Shown: one piece after another, positions 36,030 through 42,314 of the stretch
How the letters are laid out: each line of letters begins with the position of its first letter
Position numbering within the stretch: the stretch's first letter is position 1
DNA from: Odoribacteraceae bacterium
GTDB taxonomy: Bacteria; Bacteroidota; Bacteroidia; Bacteroidales; Marinifilaceae
Direction: 5' to 3'
Assembly (NCBI GenBank): GCA_031276355.1
Contig: JAISNC010000093.1
Span: 1-60,941 of the forward strand
DNA: 60,941 nucleotides
Made by a program: the position numbers and the translations under genes
Notes under the pieces: model-generated
The model's database searches: none
What the model was told of the DNA's origin: nothing
The model's input: the letters and a program-made list of their open reading frames with translations, nothing else

Positions 36030-36743
36030 ATGATCACCATGAGAAGACATCTTTACTTACTGCCCCTCGCGCTGGCCCTCGTTTCCTCCTGCCGGGCCGG
36101 GGGTGACGGCATCGTGCGCCTTGTCACGCCCCGGGGAGGCGAGTATTCGGTCATCCTGCCCGACGGCACGCGGGTATGGCTGAACGTCGAGAGCGAGCTG
36201 ACCTACCCGTCGCGTTTTCGCGCGGGGTCACGCGAGGTACACCTTCGGGGAGAGGCCTACTTCAAGACGGTGCCGGACGCGCGGGAGCCGTTCGTCATCC
36301 ATGCCGGCGGCGTGACGCTGTTGGTGCCGGGGACGGAGTGTAACGTGCGTGTCGCGGGCGAGGAGGTGATCGTCACGCCGGTGGGTGGTGCGTTGCTCGT
36401 ACGGGCCGGCGGCGGGCAAGCCGTTTGTCATCCGCGGGTGGGGCAACAAGCCGTGTGGCGCGCGGGCGCGTTCACGGTGGCAGATGCGGACATTGGGTTG
36501 AACGTCGCGTGGAAAGAGGGTTACTTCGACTGTCGCGGCGTTCCCCTGGAGCAAGTGCTGGAGGAGCTTGCCCGCTGGTACGACTTCACCTACTCGTTCC
36601 GTTCTTCGGCTGCCCGCGCTCGTGTCGTGACGGCTCGTTTCTCTCGTTTTGATGACCTCGACCGGGTGTTGGTGACCCTGTCGAGCGATGAGTTTCTCCT
36701 TGTCCGCGAGGGCAAAACGGTGGTGGTCACTGCCCGGCGGTAA
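36030..36743 (+). CDS. Orphan FecR/DUF4974-like lipoprotein lacking the anti-sigma region
   Basis: A 237-aa protein equal to the periplasmic part of a FecR. The FecR domain is at about 30-130 (LPDGTRVWLNVESELTYPSRF, EAYFKTVPDAREPFVIHAGG) and a C-terminal DUF4974 at about 165-235 (GVPLEQVLEELARWYDFTY). The cytoplasmic sigma-binding part and transmembrane helix of normal FecR are absent; instead the N-terminus is a signal peptide with a possible lipobox, LVSSC. No ECF sigma factor or SusC adjoins it. The start may be 36030 or 36039 (MRRHLY). Expression appears gated by the Cys-leader attenuator. It may titrate or modify an STN-domain signalling pathway; that is speculation. Confidence 0.8.
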   Translation: MITMRRHLYLLPLALALVSSCRAGGDGIVRLVTPRGGEYSVILPDGTRVWLNVESELTYPSRFRAGSREVHLRGEAYFKTVPDAREPFVIHAGGVTLLVPGTECNVRVAGEEVIVTPVGGALLVRAGGGQAVCHPRVGQQAVWRAGAFTVADADIGLNVAWKEGYFDCRGVPLEQVLEELARWYDFTYSFRSSAARARVVTARFSRFDDLDRVLVTLSSDEFLLVREGKTVVVTARR

Positions 36744-36749
36744 GCCTTG

Positions 36750-37523
36750 TCACGCGATCTTTTGCCGTATCGCGTGCAGGAAGCGCTTCATGGCGTCGGG
36801 ATCCCGGGCCTGAATGATCTCCAACAGTCCGGCTAACTCTTGGCGTATTGACTCCAATTGTCGTGGCGTGTGCGGGTTAAAGAGAATCTCCGTCAGCAGG
36901 TAATCGTCCTCGGAGAGAAGGCCGCGGGCGATCGTCATGTGCTTCTTGAATGTCGTGCCGGGCGCGTCTTGGTGCTTCATGACGGCGGCGAATACCAGTG
37001 TCGAGGCGAAGGGGATGGAGAGCGAGTAGGCGATCGTCTCGTCATGTTCCTCGAAAGAGTATTCGAAGATATTTAACTTGAGCGAGTTGTATAGATCTCG
37101 AAAGAAGACCTTCCCCAGGTGTGATGACTCGGTGATGATAATCGCGTTCTCCGTGGAGAGGTTCTCCAGGTTGGCGAACGTGGGACCGAACATCGGGTGC
37201 GAGGAGACGAAGGGTCGTCCCGCTTCCCGGTAAAACTCCTTCAGGCCCGTTTTGACCGAGGCGATGTCCGCGAGGATACACGTCGGCGCGAGGAGCGGGA
37301 GCACCTGCCGGAAGGCTTCGACGGTGTAGCGGAGCGTGGCCGCGTTGATCACGATCTCCGGGTTAAAGGCGGCGATCTCTTGCGGATCGCTCAGCCGGAT
37401 GCAGTTGTAGGTGAAGCGGAGCCGGTCGGGGTGATAATCAAAGACGGCGATCTCGTGTTCCGCGCTCAGCACGTCGGCGAAAAAGGCACCCATCTTCCCG
37501 GCACCAAGGATTTGTATTCTCAT
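36750..37523 (-). CDS. tyrA: Prephenate dehydrogenase (TyrA family)
   Basis: A 257-aa enzyme that oxidatively decarboxylates prephenate towards tyrosine. The N-terminal Rossmann motif is GAGKMG at residues 6-11 of MRIQILGAGKMG. Family motifs SHPMFGP and ENAIIITES follow, then the helical dimerisation half. The ORF track start is a GTG at 37571; ATG at 37523 puts the nucleotide-binding motif at the usual place. No chorismate mutase domain is attached. It is the third gene of the pheA-aminotransferase-tyrA operon and under its Phe/Tyr leader. Confidence 0.9.
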   Translation of the reverse strand: MRIQILGAGKMGAFFADVLSAEHEIAVFDYHPDRLRFTYNCIRLSDPQEIAAFNPEIVINAATLRYTVEAFRQVLPLLAPTCILADIASVKTGLKEFYREAGRPFVSSHPMFGPTFANLENLSTENAIIITESSHLGKVFFRDLYNSLKLNIFEYSFEEHDETIAYSLSIPFASTLVFAAVMKHQDAPGTTFKKHMTIARGLLSEDDYLLTEILFNPHTPRQLESIRQELAGLLEIIQARDPDAMKRFLHAIRQKIA

Positions 37524-37575
37524 GATATTTATTTTAATGTGTGTTAAATGTTTGTCTGCCAAGGGAGACACTAAG

Positions 37576-38760
37576 TTACCACCCTGAACGTATCCTTGCC
37601 AACGCCTCTCGCAGCCGCTCTTCCCGGCAACAGAGGGAGATGCGGGCGTACCGGTTGCCGTTGTTTCCGAAGATAACCCCCGGCGTGATGAAAACGCGGG
37701 CCCGGCGCAACACCTCGTCGCCCATCTCTTCGCCGTCGCGCCACTCGTCGGCCACGCGGCCCCAGAGGAAAAGGCCGCGTTGCTCCGTCCGGCACGAGCA
37801 GTGAAGCGCGCGCATGATCTCTTCGGCCACCTCCCGCCGGGCGGCGTACATCCGGTTGTTCGCCACGTACCACTCCCGGCCCGCCTCCAGCGCTTGCGCC
37901 GCCGCCAGCATCACCGGTCGGAACTGCCCGCTGTCGACGTTACTCTTCACCTTTAATATCCACTCGACGAACCGCGCGTTCGAAGCGAGCATCGCCACGC
38001 GCCACCCCGGCATGTTGTGTGACTTGCTCAGCGAGTTCATCTCGATACAGCACTCCCGGGCACCCTCCACGGCGAGAATACTCCCGGGGCTGTCGTTCAG
38101 GATAAAGCTATACGGGTTATCGTGACAGACGACGATGCCGTGGCGCCGCCCGAATGTCGTCAGTCGCTCGAAGATCTCGCGCGTGGCCGGTGCGCCCGTC
38201 GGCATGTGAGGATAGTTCGCCCACATCAACTTCACCCGCGAGAGGTCGCGTCGTTCGAGTGCCTCCCAGTCCGGTGCCCACTCCCGTTCTTCGTGCAGGG
38301 CGTAGGGTACGGGCACGCCCCCGGCGAGGCGCGTGGCCGAGCTGTAGGTCGGGTAGCCGGGGTCGGGCACCAGCACCTCGTCGCCCGGGTCGAGGAAGGC
38401 CAGTGACACGTGCAGTATCCCCTCCTTTGACCCGATCAGTGGCAGCACCTCGCGCGTGGCATCCAGTTCGACACCGTACCAGCGGCGGTACCACCCCGCA
38501 AACGCCTCCCGTAGCTCCGGGATCCCCGCGTACGACTGGTAGCCGTGCGTGTCCGCCCGTCGCGCTTCCCGGCACAGCGTCTCGATCACCGCCCCGTCGG
38601 GCGGCGTGTCCGGGCTACCGATGCCGAGGTTGATCACGTCGGCCCCGGCGGCGTTCATCGCGGCGATCTCCTTCAACTTGCGCGAGAAATAGTACTCGTG
38701 GATTGCCTCCAGCCGTCGCGCGGGGTGGAAGCCGGGTGTCGGGTCAGCGTGCGTCATCAT
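37576..38760 (-). CDS. Class I/II PLP-dependent aminotransferase, probably aromatic amino acid synthesis
   Basis: A 394-aa fold-type I aminotransferase. Visible motifs are NLGIGSPDTPP, YQSYAGIPELREAFA, the DPGYPTYSSA segment, HDNPYS and the PLP-binding lysine in NSLSKSHNMPGWR (near residue 235). It resembles LL-diaminopimelate/aspartate-type aminotransferases, but its place between pheA and tyrA points to transamination of phenylpyruvate and hydroxyphenylpyruvate. The start overlaps pheA by 17 bp, implying translational coupling; ATG at 38757 is equally possible. Confidence 0.88.
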   Translation of the reverse strand: MMTHADPTPGFHPARRLEAIHEYYFSRKLKEIAAMNAAGADVINLGIGSPDTPPDGAVIETLCREARRADTHGYQSYAGIPELREAFAGWYRRWYGVELDATREVLPLIGSKEGILHVSLAFLDPGDEVLVPDPGYPTYSSATRLAGGVPVPYALHEEREWAPDWEALERRDLSRVKLMWANYPHMPTGAPATREIFERLTTFGRRHGIVVCHDNPYSFILNDSPGSILAVEGARECCIEMNSLSKSHNMPGWRVAMLASNARFVEWILKVKSNVDSGQFRPVMLAAAQALEAGREWYVANNRMYAARREVAEEIMRALHCSCRTEQRGLFLWGRVADEWRDGEEMGDEVLRRARVFITPGVIFGNNGNRYARISLCCREERLREALARIRSGW

Positions 38761-39595
38761 GATACTCGGTATATTCGCCCAGGATTTTAAACTCGTTCAT
38801 CAACGGGCGCGTCGCGTCCAGCCCTTGCCTGTACTTCAGGATCTGCTCGAACGTGAAGTCCACGTAGAAAAGATACTCCCACTCGCGCCCCAGTATCGGC
38901 AGCGACTGGATGCGGGTCAGGTTCATGTCATAGAACGAGAAGATCGCCAGTACCCGCGACAGGCTTCCCCCGGCGTGCGGGAGCGTGAAGACGATCGATG
39001 CCTTGTTAATGGCCGTCTCGTCCACCAGTTCCCGGATCTTCCACGGGTTGGCTACCAGCAGGAAGCGCGTAAAATTGCGTTTGTTCGTCTCGATGCCCTC
39101 GGCCAGTACCTCCAGCCCGTACATCCCGGCCGCCTCCCGGCTACAGATGGCCGCGTGCCCCCGCGATCCCTGTTCGGCGATAAAGCGGGCGCTGAGAGCG
39201 GTATCTTCCTCCTCGACGATCTTCACGCGGGGCAGCGCGTCCAAGTAGTCGGCACACTGCATCAGGGCGATCGGGTGTGAATGTACCTCCCGGATCGTCT
39301 CGATCGTCTCGCCGGGCAGGGCGGCGAGGGCGTGCGTGATGCGGGTCTTCTGCTCGCCGACCACGGCGAGGTCACTCCCGCGGATCAGCGCGTGGTTTTG
39401 CAGCAGGCTCCCGGCGATCGTGTTCTCGATGGCCAGGATCCCGATCATCTCCGGTTCCCGTTTCACGGCCGCGATCACGTCCTTGAAGCGGGCGCAGGGG
39501 AGGATCTCGATCTCCTCGCCCCTCGACTTGAAATAGGCGCGGGCAGCGATCTCGTGATATGCCCCCGGGCCTCCTTGAATGGCTACTCTCTTCAT
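38744..39595 (-). CDS. pheA: Prephenate dehydratase
   Basis: A 283-aa monofunctional prephenate dehydratase, converting prephenate to phenylpyruvate. The catalytic domain covers about 1-180 (IQGGPGAYHEIAARAYF, PIENT-like LAIENTIAGSL, and the TRF motif in NFTRFLLV). A C-terminal ACT regulatory domain is at about 195-270 (IVFTLPHAGGSLSRVLAIF, LTRIQSLPILGREWEY), usually the site of phenylalanine feedback inhibition. The ORF track starts at 39622 inside the attenuator hairpin region; ATG 39595 (MKRVAIQGG) is correct. It is first in its operon, preceded by a Phe/Tyr leader. Confidence 0.94.
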   Translation of the reverse strand: MKRVAIQGGPGAYHEIAARAYFKSRGEEIEILPCARFKDVIAAVKREPEMIGILAIENTIAGSLLQNHALIRGSDLAVVGEQKTRITHALAALPGETIETIREVHSHPIALMQCADYLDALPRVKIVEEEDTALSARFIAEQGSRGHAAICSREAAGMYGLEVLAEGIETNKRNFTRFLLVANPWKIRELVDETAINKASIVFTLPHAGGSLSRVLAIFSFYDMNLTRIQSLPILGREWEYLFYVDFTFEQILKYRQGLDATRPLMNEFKILGEYTEYHDDAR

Positions 39596-39601
39596 GCGTT
39601 T

Positions 39602-39636
39602 AAAAATAAAGAATCCCGTCATCTCTGACAGGATTC
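39602..39636 (-). terminator. pheA attenuator terminator
   Basis: On the minus strand GAATCCTGTCA pairs with TGACGGGATTC (11 bp, one G-U) around GAGA, followed by TTTATTTTT. It ends 7 bp before the pheA ATG. The 5' arm can instead pair with GGACAGGATC (39686-39677), which lies directly after the leader stop, giving a mutually exclusive antiterminator. Confidence 0.85.
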
Positions 39637-39690
39637 GCGTGTTTCACTTCGTATTTATGTTCGTTCTACCATGCCGATCCTGTCCCCTTT

Positions 39691-39741
39691 CATGTAAAAT
39701 AAAAGTAGTGGAAAGAAAAGGTATGATAAAATCGTTTCATC
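39691..39741 (-). CDS. pheL: Phe/Tyr-rich leader peptide of the pheA operon
   Basis: A 16-residue ORF absent from the ORF track: MKRFYHTFSFHYFYFT, with six Phe and three Tyr among 16 residues. Five of the six Phe codons are TTT, the form less used in the GC-rich neighbouring genes. It is preceded by a TTG-N18-TACCTTTG promoter (39770-39798) and followed by an antiterminator strand and a terminator before pheA. This is a textbook ribosome-mediated attenuator: scarcity of charged Phe or Tyr tRNA stalls the ribosome and permits readthrough. Confidence 0.8.
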
Positions 39742-39769
39742 GCTCGTGTTTTATCGTGTTTGGCGGGCC

Positions 39770-39798
39770 AAAGGTAGCGGTTTTTTCCCGGCGTACAA
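39770..39798 (-). promoter_or_regulatory. Promoter of the pheA operon
   Basis: On the minus strand, TTG (39798-39796), 18 bp, TACCTTTG (39777-39770), a full Bacteroidota housekeeping promoter. The predicted start is near 39763, about 22 nt before the leader peptide ATG. Confidence 0.75.
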
Positions 39799-40104
39799 GC
39801 GGTAGGGAAAATTTTTCGGGGCAGGCAGATTCAAGTAGCAAATGTGACTACAATTTTCTTTGTGCTATAAGTATTTTAGCCGCAATTTATATTGTTAAAA
39901 CGAGAATAAATCTTTGATCTATTTCCCGTTTTAACAACACGTCATCAGTATCACGTTGTTTATTTATTTTCAATCCTTTATTACTATAAAGTTGTATTTA
40001 CTAATTGAACTTACTTGATTTGATTTGTTATTTGTTATCTCCTTCTCGTGAGGTCGCGTGGGCAAGTGACTTCGCGTGTTTCTTAAAAAAAAGTAGAAAA
40101 AACT
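39799..40104. other. AT-rich intergenic region between the divergent pheA and ilv promoters
   Basis: About 300 bp without a credible ORF or RNA gene. The only structure seen is an imperfect inverted repeat at 39894-39936: GTTAAAACG with its complement CGTTTTAAC, extended by partial pairing to about 18 bp. It might be an operator or a bidirectional terminator; nothing supports either strongly. Confidence 0.4.
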
Positions 40105-40134
40105 TTGCGCGGTTGATTTCTCCATCTATATTCG
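40105..40134 (+). promoter_or_regulatory. Promoter of the ilv leader and ilvDB operon
   Basis: TTG (40105-40107), 19 bp, TATATTCG (40127-40134), seven of eight matches to TAnnTTTG. The predicted start is near 40141, about 20 nt before leader ORF 1. Confidence 0.6.
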
Positions 40135-40159
40135 CGGCTGGAAAATAAACGTAACAACG

Positions 40160-40240
40160 ATGCGACACTTTATTCTACACGTGATTCTTCTAACGGTCGG
40201 TGGTGTGATTACCGCGGGAGCGAGAAAGGCGTGTGGATAA
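40160..40240 (+). CDS. Branched-chain leader peptide 1 of the ilvDB operon
   Basis: A 26-aa ORF absent from the track, from ATG 40160 to TAA 40238-40240. Its middle, FILHVILLTVGGVI, is dense in Ile, Leu and Val and uses CTA and ATT codons that the downstream genes use little. Its last codons contain GCGAGAAAGGC (40220-40230), which is perfectly complementary to GCCTTTCTCGC (40266-40276) in the following hairpin. A ribosome stalled at the Ile/Leu/Val codons leaves that strand free to act as antiterminator; one reaching the stop covers it. Confidence 0.75.
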   Translation: MRHFILHVILLTVGGVITAGARKACG

Positions 40241-40262
40241 AGTAGATTCCAGGAAAAATCAT

Positions 40263-40300
40263 GAAGCCTTTCTCGCGCGCCGGGGAAGGCTTCTTACATT
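40263..40300 (+). terminator. ilv attenuator hairpin 1
   Basis: GAAGCCTTTCTC (40263-40274) pairs with GGGGAAGGCTTC (40282-40293), 12 bp with G-U pairs, then TTACATTT, a weak T run. The alternative pairing with 40220-40230 (11 bp perfect) disrupts it. Confidence 0.65.
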
Positions 40301-40310
40301 TAAAGAAGGC

Positions 40311-40394
40311 ATGAGACAAGGAAACTATTTGAGACCGGAGAGTTCGTTGGAGGTGATTCTAATTACCATTCTACCCGTGGTGCTACGTACCTGA
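40311..40394 (+). CDS. Branched-chain leader peptide 2 of the ilvDB operon
   Basis: A second short ORF, 27 aa, from ATG 40311 to TGA 40392-40394. It includes VILITILPVVL, again rich in Ile, Leu and Val with ATT and CTA codons. Immediately after its stop, CGGGAGAGAGG (40395-40405) can pair with CCTTTCTCCCG (40429-40439) of the next hairpin (11 bp, one G-U). This repeats the architecture of leader 1 in the same transcript, so the operon appears to have two attenuators in series. Confidence 0.7.
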   Translation: MRQGNYLRPESSLEVILITILPVVLRT

Positions 40395-40424
40395 CGGGAG
40401 AGAGGTAGTGTATATACTAAAGCC

Positions 40425-40455
40425 AGAGCCTTTCTCCCGCGCGGGGAAAGGCTCT
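40425..40455 (+). terminator. ilv attenuator hairpin 2
   Basis: AGAGCCTTT and CTCC (from 40425) pair with GGGGAAAGGCTCT (to 40455) around a GC-rich loop. It resembles hairpin 1 in sequence. No proper T run follows (CGTCATAAAT), so termination may be inefficient or factor-assisted. It ends 27 bp before ilvD. Confidence 0.5.
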
Positions 40456-40481
40456 CGTCATAAATAACAGGAAATGAAGGT

Positions 40482-42302
40482 ATGAAACAGACGTTACGAA
40501 GTGCAACTACGATGACCGGCCGCGCGATGGCCGGTGCCCGCGCCCTCTGGCGGGCCAACGGGATGAAAGAGGAACAGGTCGGCCAGCCGGTGGTCGGGAT
40601 CGTCAACTCGTTCACGCAACTGGTGCCGGGGCACGTCCACCTGCACGAGGCCGGGCAGCGGGTGAAGCGCGTGATCGAGGAGCTGGGGTGCTTTGCCGCC
40701 GAGTTTAACACGATAGCCATCGACGACGGGATCGCCATGGGACACGCGGGGATGCTCTACTCGTTGCCGTCGCGGGAGATTATCGCCGACAGCATCGAGT
40801 ACATGGCCAACGCTCATCGCGTGGACGCGCTCGTGTGCATCGGGAATTGCGACAAGGTGACTCCGGGCATGTTGATGGCGGCCGCGCGGTTGAATATCCC
40901 GACGGTCTTCGTGTCGGGCGGGCCGATGGAGGCGGGGCGTTTCCGCGGCGAGCCGGTGGACTTGATCGACGTGATGGTCAAGGGGGGCGACCCGCGCGCC
41001 GACGCGGCGACGCTCGACGCGTTGGAGCGGGTGGCCTGCCCCGGGTGTGGCTCGTGCTCGGGGATGTTCACGGCGAACTCGATGAATTGCTTGAACGAGG
41101 CGCTCGGCATGGCCCCGGTCGGGAACGGGACGCTGGTGGCCACGCACGCGGGGCGGCTGGCGCTGCTCGAGGAGGCCGGGAGGCTTGTCGTCCGGGCGGC
41201 CCGGGCGTGGTACGGGGAGGGGGATCGCTCGGTGCTCCCCCGGGGGATCCTGACGTGGGAGGCGTTCGAGAACGCGATGTCGCTGGACATCGCGATGGGC
41301 GGCTCGACGAATACGGTGCTGCACCTGCTGGCCATCGCCCGCGAGGCCGGCGTTGCCTTCACGATGAGGGATATTGACCGGTTGTCGCGGCGGGTGCCGG
41401 TGCTGTGCAAGGTGGCCCCGAACGGGCGCTACCACGTGGAGGACGTGCACCGGGCCGGCGGGATCCCGGCGATCCTCGGGGAGCTGGCGCGGGGCGGTCT
41501 CGTGCACCTGGACACGCGGCGCGTGGACGGGTTGACGCTGGAGGAGGCGATCGCCCGGCACGATATCGCTTGCCCGACGTGCGACCCGGCTTCCCGCCGT
41601 CTTTACCTGGCGGCACCTGCCGGCGTGCCGGGGAGGACGATGGGGGAGCAAACGTGCTACTACCCGGGGGCGGACATCGACCGGGAGCGCGGGTGTATCC
41701 GTTCGATGACGAACGCGTACGCGCGGGACGGCGGCCTGGCGGTGCTGTACGGCAACCTGGCCCCGGATGGCTGCATCGTGAAGAGCGCCGGCGTGGATGA
41801 AGGGATGCGCCGGTTTAGCGGCCAGGCCCGCGTGTACGAGTCGCAGGAGGAGGCGACGCGCGGCATACTCGCGGGGGAGGTGCGGCCGGGGGAGGTGGTG
41901 GTGATCCGCTACGAGGGCCCGCGGGGCGGCCCGGGGATGCAGGAGATGTTGTACCCTACGTCGTTCCTCAAGTCGCGCGGGCTGGACAAGTCGTGCGCGC
42001 TGCTCACCGACGGGCGTTTCTCCGGCGGCACGTCGGGGCTTTCCATCGGGCACGTGTCGCCGGAGGCGGCGGCGGGCGGCACGATCGCCCTGGCGCGCGA
42101 CGGCGACGTGGTGGAGATTGATATACCGGCCCGCGCGATCCGCCTGGCGGTGGACGACGGGGAGCTGGCGCGGCGGCGGGCGGCCGTCACCCGCTACGCG
42201 CCGGCCCGCCGGGAACGCCCGGTGCCCGCCTCGCTCCGGGCGTACGCCCGTTTTGTTAGCTCGGCCGACAAGGGGGCCGCGCGGGTGATCACCGAAGAGT
42301 AA
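40482..42302 (+). CDS. ilvD: Dihydroxy-acid dehydratase
   Basis: A 606-aa iron-sulfur dehydratase converting 2,3-dihydroxy acids to 2-keto acids in valine and isoleucine synthesis. Cluster cysteines are visible in [12 protein letters not shown] (near residue 124) and [17 protein letters not shown] (near 187). The N-terminal [20 protein letters not shown] and the C-terminal [19 protein letters not shown] segment are typical. Length fits the long IlvD form. It is first in an operon with ilvB 12 bp downstream and preceded by the tandem leader region. Its GC content is clearly above that of the left half of the window. Confidence 0.96.
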   Translation: MKQTLRSATTMTGRAMAGARALWRANGMKEEQVGQPVVGIVNSFTQLVPGHVHLHEAGQRVKRVIEELGCFAAEFNTIAIDDGIAMGHAGMLYSLPSREIIADSIEYMANAHRVDALVCIGNCDKVTPGMLMAAARLNIPTVFVSGGPMEAGRFRGEPVDLIDVMVKGGDPRADAATLDALERVACPGCGSCSGMFTANSMNCLNEALGMAPVGNGTLVATHAGRLALLEEAGRLVVRAARAWYGEGDRSVLPRGILTWEAFENAMSLDIAMGGSTNTVLHLLAIAREAGVAFTMRDIDRLSRRVPVLCKVAPNGRYHVEDVHRAGGIPAILGELARGGLVHLDTRRVDGLTLEEAIARHDIACPTCDPASRRLYLAAPAGVPGRTMGEQTCYYPGADIDRERGCIRSMTNAYARDGGLAVLYGNLAPDGCIVKSAGVDEGMRRFSGQARVYESQEEATRGILAGEVRPGEVVVIRYEGPRGGPGMQEMLYPTSFLKSRGLDKSCALLTDGRFSGGTSGLSIGHVSPEAAAGGTIALARDGDVVEIDIPARAIRLAVDDGELARRRAAVTRYAPARRERPVPASLRAYARFVSSADKGAARVITEE

Positions 42303-42314
42303 ACACGAAACGAT

